Positions 36,279 through 48,041 of a stretch of DNA of 64,000 nt are shown piece by piece. The position numbers and the translations under genes were made by a program. Each line of letters starts with the position of its first letter. The first letter of the stretch is position 1. Origin of the DNA: Cunninghamia lanceolata (Eukaryota > Streptophyta > Pinopsida > Cupressales > Cupressaceae); assembly GCA_027924645.1 (NCBI GenBank), contig BSBN01001149.1:5332001-5396000 (forward strand), given 5' to 3'. Under the pieces are notes generated by a model that did no database searches, was not told the DNA's origin, and worked only from the letters and a program-made list of their open reading frames with translations.

Positions 36279-37533
36279 AACTCCTGGGTCACAAACACAA
36301 TCCAATTTATGAAACATGGGATTTTCCCAAAAGAGCTCTCTTAGGACAAGAGGAAATACTATAGACAGCAAGGGGTCCATTTCGTTTTAATTGACCAAGT
36401 TTTTTTCAGAAGAAATACTAATGGTATACTCCTAAGATGTATAGAGAAAGATGAGGCTCAAAGAATACTACATGAAATGCACCATGGAGTCTCAGGTGGA
36501 CATTTTTTTGCAAGAACCACAGCTATAAAGATAAGTCAGGCAGGTTACTTCTGGCCCACTTTATTTACAGATTGTTATCAACTGGTCAAAGAGTGCCAAT
36601 CTTGTCAGTATTATGTGGGGAAGAGAAGGAATGCAGCAATGCCCCTTAGTCCTATAATTGTTGATGAACCCTTTGCTCAATAGGGTCTAGACTTCATTGG
36701 AATGATCAATCCGGTGTCAAGTATAGGACACAAATGGATCCTTATAGCCACTGATTGCTTTACTAGATGGAGTGAGGCAGTGCCACTCAAGGAAGCAATA
36801 GAAAAGGTAATACTGGACTTTCTGGAAAGCATTATTGCTCATTTTGGGCCCCCTCATACCATAATTTTAGATAATGCTAAGTTATTTTTGGGGGCAAAAT
36901 TATCTGATTTTGCACTAAAATATGGAATCTATCTGAAAACTTCCTCAAATTATTACCCTCAGGGTAATGGTTTGGTAGAATCAACCAATAAGAATCTGAT
37001 TAGACTTATTAAAAGAATAGGGGTTGATCATCACAAAGAGTGGCATAAAGTGCTTAATATAGCACTGTGGGCTGCTAGAATTACACCTAAACAAGTGACA
37101 AAAATGTCCCCATACGAACTGGTCTATGGCAAGCCTGCTATGATGCCCCTGAGCTTGGAAATCCCTGCTCTCCAGGTATTAAAATAGATTGAGATTGAAG
37201 AGAATGGCCCCATGTAGGTCAGACTTGTTGAGCTCCTGGAGGTTCAAGAAAAAAGGGAAAGAGCATATGAGTCATTAATGAAATATCAGAAAATAATCAA
37301 AGACTGTTTCGATAAGAAGACTTCAAATCCTCATTTTGAAGTAGGCTTAGTTGTTTTGAAGTGGGACGAGAGATCTGCTAAGCCGGGTCGACACAACAAA
37401 TTTGAATCACTGTGGACTGGCCCCTACAAAATTTGTTCCTATAAATAGCAAAATTTATTTGAGCTTGAAACAATGGAGGGAGAGCCTGAAGAGATTCCTA
37501 TGAACGGGATCTATCTAAAACATTTCAATTAGA
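36279..37533 (+). pseudogene. Integrase of element N
   Basis: The zinc module HHGVSGGH...CQSCQ is at 36481-36605. Core residues are GLDFIG (about 36685), LDNAKL (about 36868) and VEST (about 36975), giving the D,D(35)E triad. The usual DNG is DNA here. The C-terminal part includes SLWTGPYKI (about 37405-37435), a GPY/F module, and ends near 37531. Stops occur at 36680 (TAG in place of a Trp codon, by comparison with HWGLDF in internal 2 of G), 37185, 37216, 37446 and 37531. No chromodomain is seen. Confidence 0.9.
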
Positions 37534-38009
37534 TAGTCTCTCCTGTGTATTATAGTTAGTTAGTTTCCCTTTCCTTGTCACTTTGTTTTTCTGCTCTTTC
37601 TTTTAAATAAGTGTTATATGAGCACGTGGCTACGGCTCAAGTCTCTTCTCTTTTTGAAACTCCTGCATTCGCCAGATCTCTTGTTCCAATCGCCAAAATT
37701 CCCCAAGGTACCACCGTATGCAGCCACTTTTATGACGTGTCTGACACCCTGTCCCATACAGATCTCATAAGATACACTAACGGTTTTTGGCTTTAATGCC
37801 ATTTACTTTACTTAATGTGTTTTCAATGCCCCATTATTTAGAGTTAAACCTTGTACCCTGCCTCTCATTTTACTTTTGCGTCTGCTGCAAAAACCCCGTT
37901 ATCTGTAATTCCAATTCCTAGCGAACCTCGCCTAGAGAAGTGTCTTCCCTATTGCAAATCTTTCATCCTCGTTACAATAAGTTTAGTAGTTCATTGTATA
38001 GACACAGAT

Positions 38010-41000
38010 ATGGTAGAGGCACAATCCTCTCAACAGAGGCTTAGAGTTTACGAGTCCATTGACAAACTTCTTAGCAGTAAATCATTCGCTTCGGCACCTG
38101 CACAACCCTTGAGGACCTATCCAAGGACAAGGGTCCCTGAGGTTGGTTATGCGGTCGACCCAGCAAAAATAAGGGATTTCGTAGATGGTATCTGTGACCC
38201 GATTCTTCAAAAACCTACCAAAGGTCTCCGTGAAGGGGCACTCCAGAGATGTCATCAAAAGGCGAAGGATGGGCAATCAGAAACATTTGGTATGAGGATA
38301 TGGACCTCTCAATTAGCACAATTTATTGTCCCAAGCATACATTCATGCACCGACCTAATAGATATGTGCGCAGAATTGATTCATGCGCCCTCGAGCACCA
38401 TTCAAAAAGGTCCCTTCATGGTGCAAATAACACCTAAAGCTATTAGAGACATGCTAGCTCTATATCATGACAAAACGGCCACATTCCCTACCATTGCCAA
38501 AATGTAGAAAACTTGGGCAAATGTCAATAACCAGCTAAGGTTTCTCAATTTGGAGTTGCAGATGGAGGAGAACACATTGATGATCATATTACCTACAGGA
38601 AGGGGGCAATTTACTCAGGCTAGCCAGGAAGCATTATCTATGATGGCATTCATCTTCAGGATGAAAGAGGACATTACTGTTTATGATTGGCAGATTGCTA
38701 TTTTGTTTAGATTAAAGACCGTGGACAAGTCTCAGGATTATCGGCTTGATTTCTCAAAGCAAATCGCTTATTCAATGGTTGATCAACTCATCGATTTCAA
38801 ATCTAATGGGGTTTTTAGGTATTCTTCTTATTTGTTTCACCTCATGTTATATCAAAACCTTGCCATCTTTTCACAATATATGCATCTGAATATGTATGAC
38901 CCAAGTTTCGGTCATAATAGGACCATTCCTATGTCCGCATGGACACATGTCTTATCTGAAGCATCTGACCCCTATGAATTTTGGGAACTTTTTGTTGCCC
39001 CTGCTTTTTTCCACCTAAGCCCCAAGTCTGTAGAAAATAGGTTAACACCGAGCATCAAAGGCCTCATGGAAAATTGACCTATTCCCTGTGACTATTTCTT
39101 TGGGTCCCACCACACCATCATTAGGGTCCATGGTTTTAATGGAGAGCTAATGCTACTTCCTAAGATTTTGACTCCTAGGTTAGCTTTTCTAGAGGTCACC
39201 CGACAAGTGTGTGTGGTTGACAATGACTATGGCACTAAAAAGAAGAAAAAGAAAATGTATGATATCCCATGGGTAAGAAAAAACATGGCCCTATAGGTCA
39301 GGGATGCTGAGAACTTGTTGCTAAGGAAATTAGCCATCTTGGGCTTCTTTCTTATAGAAGATAAATGGAAATATGACCCAAGTAGTTTCATAACTTTATG
39401 GGTTAAAGACAACAAGGTCAGTGCCAAAATTGTGCATGAGGGTCGTCCCTTTTGGGAAGACAGAAGAAACCCTAAGGAGGATGTTCCTGATTTATATGTA
39501 GAACTGACAGATTTACCTTTTGAGGGGCCCAGACCATGGGAAATCTTTTATGTTAAGAAAAAGGTCTATGACCCTAAGATTAGAATGGGCACTGGTTTGA
39601 AGAAAAAATTATTAAAGGATAGGGAATGGAAGCTAGATAAAATAGAGGCCTATTGGAAATATAGGCAAGAAGTTTCTGAGACAACTCACTCTTTTGGCAA
39701 GGTTGACACAGATGAAAAATGGGATTCCATTTGGGACGAGTGGCATCCCTCTCCAGTCTCTAGCCCTGACACAAGCAAATTTCAAACTCAGGGTGGAGAG
39801 TCAGAAGGGGAGGCAGAATCAACTCATACAGTGCAAGCCGTAGAACAAGCTTCCTCAACAGCTGCTCCTATTTCCCCATGGCCCCAATCTCTCAGTGCCA
39901 TAGAAAAACAAAAGATTGTGGTATCCTCACTACTCAGGGCTTCTCCTGCGGTTTCAGCCATTAGGGTTTCTAGTTTTGTGCAGTTACCACTAGCAGCAGT
40001 GGTAAACATTGAAGAGAAGGAAGCACAACAAGCAGAAGAGAGGCCAAGGAAACATAAGAAGCTAAAACTTCAGCCTGATTCAAATGAGGAGGTAGAGCCT
40101 TCATAGAAACAACCACTGAGTACATATGTTGCTCCTCAGGTACGTGCTACTTCTCCTTCTTCTTCTCAGTCTTTTTCTTCTTCTATAGGGGTGGCAATCC
40201 CAACTGGCCAAATATTATCCCCTGCCACCTCTGCTGTGCCAATTTCCCAATTTGCCCCACCTATTACTACTTAGGCCATGTCATCACAGGCCACATCATT
40301 ACCTCCTTTTTCCCCCTCTTTTCCAAAGAGAATACCTCCCCAAGTTCCCCCTAGCCAACATTTGGCTATTCCCTATGGTTTGCCACAGGGTCATCCTTTT
40401 GCGGGCGGGTATATTGCCTCTCCCCCTACCTTCCAAGCTCAAGCAGACACTGCTAAGAAGGCTAGGGAAGCCCGGATGGATAAAAAGAGGAAGAAAGATA
40501 ATAAAGCTCTGGCCATACCACACATGAGGTCACTCTTTGACCCAATCCAGCAGTAGCTAACTGTGACTCATTTATCACCGAATGTAGTCAGGCCAAACAA
40601 GTAGATGCAGCCTCAGGATTATACAATGAGTGCAGTGGCTATGGATATGTCACTTTTCAGACCACAGGACAGGGTTGAGCTGCTGAATGAAACCACTTCT
40701 GCTATAGCTACTGATTATTTGAAAGTATCAAAGAAGTTGCAAAAGGTGGAGGCTGATTTAGCTCAAGAAAAGGCACATTGTGGCAACCTTGCTGCAGAGC
40801 TTAAGTCCAAAAATGATGAAATAGAGAATCTCAACAAATAGTTGCAAAATACTGTTTCTTGTCAGATTCATCAGGTTACACAGAACCAAAAAGCTTCTTT
40901 GAAAGAAGAGCTAGTACAAGTGAAGGCTGCAGTGACAGTCCTAAAGCAAGAAAAGGCCACACTACAGAAAAAATATCAGGACAACCTGCAACAAGTCACA

Positions 41001-41816
41001 CAGTTCCAGCAGAAGCTGCTGAGTGAACAAAACAATGCTGCTGCCATACAGGCCCAACTTCAAGCTGAGCAACAAACATCAAAACAGTTGACACTTAAGT
41101 TGGCTAATAGGCCAAAGAATGCAGGAGTTCTGAAATTGGTCAGGGAGCTATATGTATCAGTGTGGAAAAGAATCTCTGAGGAGATTACTCAACTCAAACC
41201 CTCTCTAACTTTCCTACTAAATGCATAGCAATTGTGTGAAAAGGTGGAGACTTCAGTTCAAGCCACCCTGTCCACTGTTTCCTTGAGAGTTTCAGATTCT
41301 CAACTACTACTGAAGAAGCTGTGTGACACAATTGATGAAACATTATCAGCATTAGGGATCAGTGACAGAATGATTGCTGCAAAAAGGGTGAACGAAGTTC
41401 TCAATTGCAATTCTGCTACAATTAATTGCAAAGAGCTCCTAGATGTGGTCAAAGAGGGAGTAAAAGAATTGAAGAAGCATATTGAAGATCTGGTGCATTT
41501 GGGACTTCCCTCTCCTTTTCCTGATAGTAACACTATGTTGATGATTGATGAAATCAAGCCTTTGTTATTAGCCAGACAAAATGATCAGTCAGTTTTCCAA
41601 GGTTTGACAGATTCTTCATCAGTGCAAGAAGTAGAAGTTGTATTAATACCCATGGCCCAGCTCAAGTTCCATCTGAAGGCTGCGGTTTATGTTTTGCAGA
41701 GGTTTTCACACAGAGACATCATCAATCTTGATTTGGCTTTCCAAGATTTACAAAATAAGCAGGGCCTATCTGATGCTGAATGGTCTGTTTATCAGACGGC
41801 TTTACAGAATCTATAA
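38010..41816 (+). pseudogene. Accessory protein downstream of pol in element N (relative of the G LTR protein)
   Basis: The ancestral frame runs from the ATG at 38010 to the TAA at 41816, about 1,270 codons, close to the 1,310 of the G LTR frame. Its parts are a helical N-terminal domain (38010-39700; CAELIHAPS, ITPKAIRDML, AYSMVDQLI, FRYSSYLFHLM); a Ser/Pro-rich linker with basic stretches RPRKHKKLKL (about 40040) and RMDKKRKKDNK (about 40470-40505); and a long coiled-coil C-terminus (40605-41816, heptad-like, Gln/Lys/Glu-rich). Blocks align by eye with the G protein: its KLIVACAKRYDP...TPSIAETFGIP matches DLIDMCAELIHAP...TPKAIRDMLALY here, and FRWTSYVVYSL matches FRYSSYLFHLM. It sits where env-like genes lie in some gypsy elements, but I see no signal peptide or membrane anchor. 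Stops occur at 38505, 39075, 39294 and 40104, among others. Confidence 0.75.
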
Positions 41817-41887
41817 TTTTTGCAGTATTTTATACACATTCTTTTCTATATTCTTTGGATTCTTTATGAGTAGGCTCAAAAGTCCTT

Positions 41888-41897
41888 GGGGTCACCA
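41888..41897 (+). other. Pre-LTR block GGGGTCACCA of element N
   Basis: It lies five bases before the 3' LTR. Element G has AGAGTCACCA two bases before LTR2. No long purine tract lies at either site. By position it is a candidate for the plus-strand primer region, but the role is inferred. Confidence 0.4.
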
Positions 41898-41902
41898 AGA
41901 AC

Positions 41903-44024
41903 TGTAGAGTAAAATACTCTACATTTTGTTTCAGTTGCAGTGTATCAACGCGGCTGTGCGGGTTTCAGTTTTGGCCGCGAAGATTGACAGTAAGGGTTTG
42001 TTTTCACCTAAGTTTTGCCTAAGTCCCAGAGTTATGTAGAACATGCCATGTGTCGTCAGTCGAGACACATTTTGAGAAGTCTCAAAGTTACACGAAAACT
42101 GCCATGTGTCATCTTCTGCGTTGAGTTTCAAGCCCCTTTTAATGTTTCGAAGTCAGATCTGTGGGTCCCTATTTCTAAGTTTCTCCCTGCACGGAAGGCG
42201 CCAAGTGGCAGTTGCAGAAGGTTTCAATAAGTTTCTAAAGTTGCGCGAAAGGTGCCGTGTGTCTCTTCTAAAGCAAGGTGGAGCGTCACAAGTGTCGACA
42301 TCTGTAGGTTCTTCCTTTTGTTTCATTGATAAGAAAAGATTATGGTGGGCCCTGGTGAGTTTCTAAAGTTAAGCGCAGCGTGCCAAGTGTCATCGTCTGC
42401 GCGAATCTAAATGAGTTCCAAATGTTTCTATAGTGTTTCTAAAGCAAGGCGGAGTCTGCCATGTGTCATTTTCTGTAGGACTCTCAAAAGGTATCTATTA
42501 GTTTCTAAATGTTGCGGAAGCTGCCACGTATTACTTGGTAATTTAGCGGAAGATGCCATCTGTCCCTATTCCCTTTTGAAGCTTCTCGGGCAAGAAGTCT
42601 TGTGGGTCCCATTTTTAGTAAGTGATAGAGTTTTGAGGTAGCGAACTGTGACAGATGTCAAAGGTGGAGCACTCCCAATACAAAGACATAGTAATGAGTA
42701 TGATGTTGCGGACGTCACCATGTATCTATTTACAAAGTACCGCGGATGCTGCCAAGTGTCATTTTCTATTGTCTCCTGAAGAATGAGACAGTTTTCAAGT
42801 AAGGCACGCAGACACTGCCATCTATCTCAAGGGTTTTGTTTCTAAATGTTGTGGAGGCTGCCACGTGCTAAGTTCCTATTTTGCTGGAAAGATGGAGTTT
42901 CAAGTAAAGAGTGCAGACTATGTTATTTGTCTTAGGGTTTATAGTCGCAAAGACTAGTGGAAGCCGCCAGGTGTCGCCAGCCTGTTTCATAGGAGGGAGT
43001 GTTACGTGTATCTGTTTCAGCCAATGAACTTGCAGAGAAGCTAACCATTTCAGATCTGAAAGATATCTTCTTTCATACACTTCCAGTTAAGTTCCAGTTT
43101 AGTTAGACTGTTGGGATTTGATTGTGCGAGCAATCTAGAGCCAATCCTATGCCATAAATAGAGTTTTCTGCATAGAGATTGTTATCAGAGATTTACGAGA
43201 AGTTTTGAGACTTTCTTGCTGTGACCAGTAATATCATTTGCCTCTGTTCTATTTTCTTGATTCAGAAAGTTTGTATAACTGTGCATGTATTAGTGCCTTT
43301 TATGTGACTGGAAAGTTAATAAGAAGACTGAGTTCTGTGCCTTTGCTGATATTTTCTGTGTTATTGCAAAATCGTCTAAGTTGTGAGCCTTTGATTCTAT
43401 TTGTTTTCATCTTTTACATTGATCATGCATTGTTTGCTCTTTAATGTAACTGAATCCTAAAGATCGCAGATTCAAGATATACATAGAGTTTTCTGCATAG
43501 AGATTGTTATCGGAGATTTACGAGAAGTTTTGAGACTTTCTTGCTGTGACCAGTAATATCATTTCCCTTTGTTCTATTTTCTTGATTCAGAAAGTTTGTA
43601 TAACTGTGCATGTATCAGTGCCTTTTATGTGACTGAAAAATTATTAAGAAGACTGAGTTCTGTGCCTTCGTTGATATTTTCTGTGTTATTGCAAAATCGT
43701 CTAAATTGTGAGCCTTTGATTGTATTTGTTTTCATCTTTTACATTGATCATGCATTGTTTGCTCTTTAATGTAACTGAATCCTAAAGATAGCTTCACTGT
43801 GCTTCGTATTAAGGAACGAATCATACTCAGGCGCATCGCCATAGTTAAATTTTCCTTCATTGCATTTGTGATTCCGTTTAATTTCTATCCCTTTTCCCAA
43901 AATACATTTGAGATAAGGAAGAGCCAGCTTCTTTAAAATCTGGAGGTCGTTTTAGGTCGCAAGTCCCACATTCCTGAAACTTCCCATGTTGGTTTTGGAA
44001 ACAACGCAATTTTAAGCATCAACA
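41903..44024 (+). repeat. 3' LTR of element N (2,122 bp)
   Basis: It starts TGTAGAGTAAAATACTC and ends AGCATCAACA. It is about 290 bp longer than the 5' LTR because of an internal tandem duplication of R/U5 sequence. The TATA box is mutated to CATAAATA. The U3 motif array is present. Confidence 0.9.
43158..43791 (+). repeat. Tandem duplication inside the N 3' LTR
   Basis: A unit of about 306 bp starting ATAGAGTTTTCTGCATAGAG occurs at 43158 and again at 43483, a period of 325 bp. The joint contains CGCAGATTCAAGATATAC, which in the 5' LTR lies just after the TATA box. The 5' LTR has one copy. Confidence 0.85.
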
Positions 44025-44029
44025 CACCC
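44025..44029. repeat. Right target-site duplication of element N (CACCC)
   Basis: An exact copy of 29627-29631. G internal 2 resumes here with CATTGAAAGATG, matching internal 1 at about 15875. Confidence 0.9.
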
Positions 44030-45600
44030 CATTGAAAGATGTAGATCTTAGGTATCCAAATGTGGAAAAGCAAGCATACGCCTTGGTCAAGGCAGTAAAA
44101 ATGTTTTGCCATTACATCTTGAGAAGCCAGGTGATTGCCATAGTGCCGGATGCAACAGTCAAAGTATTATTGATGCAAAGTGAACTAGGCGAGTGAAGAG
44201 GAAAATAGGTTACCATCTTACAAGAATTTGACATAGAGATACAACCTATGAAGTTGGTATGAGGACAAGAACTAACAAAGACAATGGTAGAAGTTGGTCC
44301 AGGCTTGGTCTCCCAGCAGTATATGTTAGAAGATATCTCTAAGGACGAGTGGTACAGAGAGATTGTGTTCTATCTCCTCAACCAACATTGCCCACCTTGA
44401 CTAAATTCAGTTCAGAGAAGAGCATTGAGATTAAAAAGAAATAGCTACATGATTAAGGGATCAGTGTTGTACAAGAAAAATCATGAGGGAATCTATCTGA
44501 GGTGCTTAGATAAAGCCGAGGAAGCACAAGTCCTGACAAGTTTTCACGAGAAGTTTGGAACAGGCCATAGGTTAGCTCATTCAACCACCAATCAGATTCT
44601 TTGGGCAAGATATTATTGGCCCACTTTGTTCAAAGATGCTCATTCACATGTAAGAACCTGTCACACATGTCAGACGGCTACAACAAGAGAATGAAATGTT
44701 GCTTTGCCTTTGCAGCCGTCCTGGAGGTACGACCATTCGCACATTGGGGCCTTGACTTTATTGGTATGGTCAACCCACCTTCCTCTGTAGGCCACATGTA
44801 TATTCTGACCGCTACTGATTATTGCACTTGATGGTCTGAAGCTATAGAATGCATGCAATGTACCACAGAGGTAGTTACTAAATTTGTTGAAAAGAATATC
44901 ATTACCAGGTTTGGCTGTCCTTTCTCTTTGGTATGTGATAATGGCCCTGCGTTTTACTCATTATGTTTTTCTAATTGGGCATTTGACTATGGGATTATTA
45001 TGAAAATTTCCTCTAACTACTATCCCCAAGGGAATGTAGTGGCTGAATCAACAAACAAAAACTTGCTTGAGGTAATTAAGAAACTACTGAACAAGAATCC
45101 CAGAGACTGGCACACACAGCTCAGGTTTTCTTTATGGGTTGATAGGATCAAACACAAGGCTACATTGGGAATGCCACCTTATCACCTAGTCTATGGTACT
45201 GAGCCTATCTTTCCCATCCACTTGAGAATCCCTGTGCTGCAATTTATGCAAGATTGCCTCAAATCAGATGACCAATTGTCATCCTGCTTAGCCCAATTAC
45301 GGCACCTAGAAGAAAAAAATAATGCTGTCATAGAAAAATTTGCCAAACACCAAGGGGTAGTGAAATGATGGTTTGACAAGAGGGCCAAAGTCAAAGCCTT
45401 TCACATTTCTTCCTTAGTACTATACTGGGAAAAAGCCCATGAGAAGAAAGGAGAACACAGTAAGTTTGACAAACTATGTCTAGGTCCATATCAGATTTAT
45501 GAGATCCTTGGCGACAACACGTATTGCCTGAAGAGCCTTACTGGTGAGGAGCTCCCATTGCCTATCAATGGGTAGTTTCTGAAGCACTACTTCCAGGCTT
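44030..45600 (+). pseudogene. End of native RNase H and integrase, element G internal 2
   Basis: The RNase H tail (44030-44260) continues the frame cut at 29631. The integrase is open at 44425-44694 and 44853-45368. Its zinc module H...H...TCHTCQ (44540-44665) is intact, unlike internal 1. GLDFIG (about 44755), CDNGPAF (about 44935) and AEST (about 45045) give the D,D(35)E triad. The GPY/F segment LGPYQIYEI is at about 45480. A frameshift near 44700 and TGA codons at 44829 and 45366 break it. The TGA at 45366 is shared with internal 1. Confidence 0.9.
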
Positions 45601-46286
45601 AGGAGGTAGTTGTGCCTTCTTTTAGTGTACATTGTTAGGTTGCTTGTCTGCTTTTGTTTAGGTTAGGTTGTTGTTAGGTTAGTCTTTGCTTTCCTACTTT
45701 TTGTAGTTGTTAGATGTTTGTTTTTGCTTAGCTTGGTTGTTCTTTCCTACTTTGTGTTTGCCCGCTGCACTTGCTTTGTTGGGTTATCCTTGTTTCTTGA
45801 ATGTGGTGGTCGTTGTGTAGTCCTGTAAGTGCTCCTTTGTTGGGTAAGTAATTTGGAATATTTCTTTGAGAAGCCAAAGTTTCTACTTGGTTCTTACTGT
45901 GCGTTCCGCTGTTATGCTAGGGAGTATGATGTCTGTTCATTGGAAAGGAATCATTAGTCAGTGCACCTGAAGTATTTTCTAACCATATATCTTTACACTC
46001 TTAAGTAATCCTAAGGTACCTAAGTAAGTCTTGGTGGTCTTGCATTAAGTGAAAAATCTAAGGTCCACCTTACTGCCATTGGGAGTCCACACCCAGCTAG
46101 CTGAGTTATCAACATAACTAGTGCTATCAAAAGCATATGTTGCAAGGGTAGCAGTACTGTATTATACTTTTCCAAATCTAAGCTTAATGAAATGTCAAAA
46201 GATTGAAAAGAAAACAAATGCAAAGTCATAATCACACACTATAACTCAGTTAAATGGACAATCAAGTAAACTCTATCAGGGCTATG
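45601..46286 (+). other. Spacer after integrase, element G internal 2, 3' end deleted
   Basis: It aligns with 17441-18120. The hydrophobic open stretch seen in internal 1 recurs at 45694-45957 with one extra stop. At 46286 the sequence jumps from the spacer to about base 38 of the LTR. About 400 bp is lost, including the pre-LTR region and the LTR tip. Confidence 0.75.
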
Positions 46287-46684
46287 GGGACCCCCCTTTT
46301 CAAAAATTTGGCCTAGAGTGTTAGTTCAGTTCATTGATTCCTAAGGTGTCAAAGATGATTAAATTGCATTAAACACTACTGAGTTGTCCAAAAAAAAATC
46401 TACTAAGTCCAAGTATTTGTCTTCATAGAAACCAAGTCTGGAGTCCTATTGCACTAAAAGCATGGCCTACTAACCCTTGCACTGAATTTCCCCTCAATTG
46501 ACTTTTGCACTGAATGCCCATTCAACCAAGTGCTAAAATTTGAGCATACTGACTTAGCGTTGGAATCCTTGTTTACCGACTTGCACCAAATCATTGCCTC
46601 ACCGACTTAAGTCAGTGGATGACCAAATTTATGCAAGATTGGATGACAGTAGAAGTCACACAAAATCTGAACACGTTAGAACTC

Positions 46685-46689
46685 GTGCT
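46685..46689. repeat. Left target-site duplication of the copia element (GTGCT)
   Basis: GTGCT precedes the 5' LTR, and ATGCT at 53728-53732 follows the 3' LTR, one mismatch. LTR2 of G has the uninterrupted site ATGCT near 18916. Confidence 0.8.
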
Positions 46690-47985
46690 TGTTGCAAATA
46701 TGTGCCTAAGTGAGTAATCATTGATGTCAACATATCCTTGTTGCCATTGGTGTCAACTGTATCCCGTTTTTCTATTTGCATAGAAGACCAGACTATTGAG
46801 GATATTGAGAAAATTATTAATAATCAATGCATGCAGATCATGTGGCTATGTATAGGATTGTCAAAGATTACTCCAGTTAAGATTTGAGAAGTCCACATGA
46901 AGATTTGAAGGAGTTATGGCCATCTGAGTTGAATTGGTTCCTACAATACTCAGGAAAGACAGAGTGACATAAAAGAGGTCCGGATTGCTCCAGTAATATA
47001 AAATTGTGATTTGCAGATCTGAAGGCATGTTTGGGAAGTCAATGTGTATCATCAACACTAGTGGTTCATGGTTTGGAGGTCTGCAAGCTATCCTTCTAGT
47101 TTGATAGTCATGGTAGAGAGTGTTCTTGAGGTTCCAAAGGAAGATTCAATTGCTTCTGATTATTTGTTATAGAATGGATGTTATTGGTGAATTCAATGTG
47201 CTTGTGGAGGTATTTGGATCATATGGCTACTATGTTGTAGGTCCACATCAAAGTTTGAGCTTGTTGATTGTAGATTTCTTCTTGAGGTTAATGTTCTTCC
47301 CAGTCTTGGCCGATCGGATGTTCCTAGCCTATTGCAGATGCCTTACAAACATTTTTATGAAGCGTGGAGTGGTTGTAGAAGTAGATTCAAGTCTCAGTTG
47401 TGTTTGGTTGACAGTGTGATGATCCACTTCAAGTTTAGCTGACCTTGTTGATCATTCCAAGTTTGATGAAGTATATAAATACTTGTTGAAGAGGTATTGA
47501 AAGCATCCTTGTGCAAAATAGATAAAATCTAAAGAAAAGGATCAAGAGCAGAGTAGAGAAGAAAAGGAGTGAGAGTAGTGTGGAATGTGAAGAGGAGTTT
47601 GAGGCAAAGTAAAAGTTCTTGAGCACTCATTGAAACTGAATCAGGCATGAAGTAGATGCTATTTCTCAGTTAATTCTTTCTAAATAAATTCTGTAGGCAG
47701 TGAGCTTTGGGCAATGCACCTGAAGGCATGTGCCTTCTATTTTACTAAGTACTTTTAACAGGGTATGCATTTTGTGGGTTAACTCCCATCGTGGTTTTTC
47801 CCTTAACCAGGTCTCCACGTCAAAATCTTGGTGTCAAGTGTGTTGATTATATTTTTGCTCTTATGCTATTGATTAATGCTTTAATGTTTACATCACTAAT
47901 CTGATAGTAAAATAATAAAGGTTAAAGGAGAAAAGTTTTTGTGGGAAAACTGATTCACCCCCCTCTTAGTTGTCTAGTTCCAACA
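46690..47985 (+). repeat. 5' LTR of the copia element (1,296 bp)
   Basis: It starts TGTTGCAAAT and ends TAGTTCCAACA. A TATATAAAT box lies at 47472-47480. The R/U5 part holds a CGTGGTTTTTCCC block (47791-47803), as in many plant copia LTRs. Confidence 0.93.
47472..47480 (+). promoter_or_regulatory. TATA box of the copia 5' LTR (TATATAAAT)
   Basis: The same box is at 53192-53200 in the 3' LTR. It lies about 510 bp before the LTR end. Confidence 0.7.
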
Positions 47986-47987
47986 AT

Positions 47988-47999
47988 TGGTATCAGAGC
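47988..47999 (+). other. Primer-binding site for initiator tRNA-Met (TGGTATCAGAGC)
   Basis: TGGTATCAGAGC is the classical complement of the plant initiator tRNA-Met 3' end used by copia elements. It lies two bases after the 5' LTR. Confidence 0.95.
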
Positions 48000-48041
48000 T
48001 AGATCCTCTCATAAAAGCCTAATGACTTGAGGAGATCCAGG

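Larger units (their letters stand above)
29632..44024 (+). mobile_element. Element N: nested Ty3/gypsy element with a 3' accessory gene
   Basis: It spans 14,393 bp with a 5-bp perfect target duplication. It consists of the 5' LTR 29632-31460, gag, protease, archaeal-type RNase H, RT, native RNase H and integrase to 37533, an accessory frame at 38010-41816, and the 3' LTR 41903-44024. It lies in the native RNase H region of G internal 2, in the same orientation as G. It shares the RNase-H-before-RT order with G but has unrelated LTRs, so it is a sister family. Most of its stop codons are TAG where a Gln is expected. Confidence 0.9.

Noticed and set aside
37851..38009. Possible earlier start of the element N accessory frame
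   Set aside because: The open stretch begins at a TTG and has no ATG before 38010. The ATG at 38010 is the first plausible start.
38010..41816. Envelope-like gene (env position after integrase)
   Set aside because: The position fits, but I see no signal peptide, transmembrane span or glycoprotein-like Cys pattern. The C-terminus is a soluble coiled coil.
43238..43769. Repeated 66-68-codon frames, also at 31000-31206
   Set aside because: All lie in the R/U5 part of the element N LTRs. They repeat because the LTR repeats, and they show no motif.
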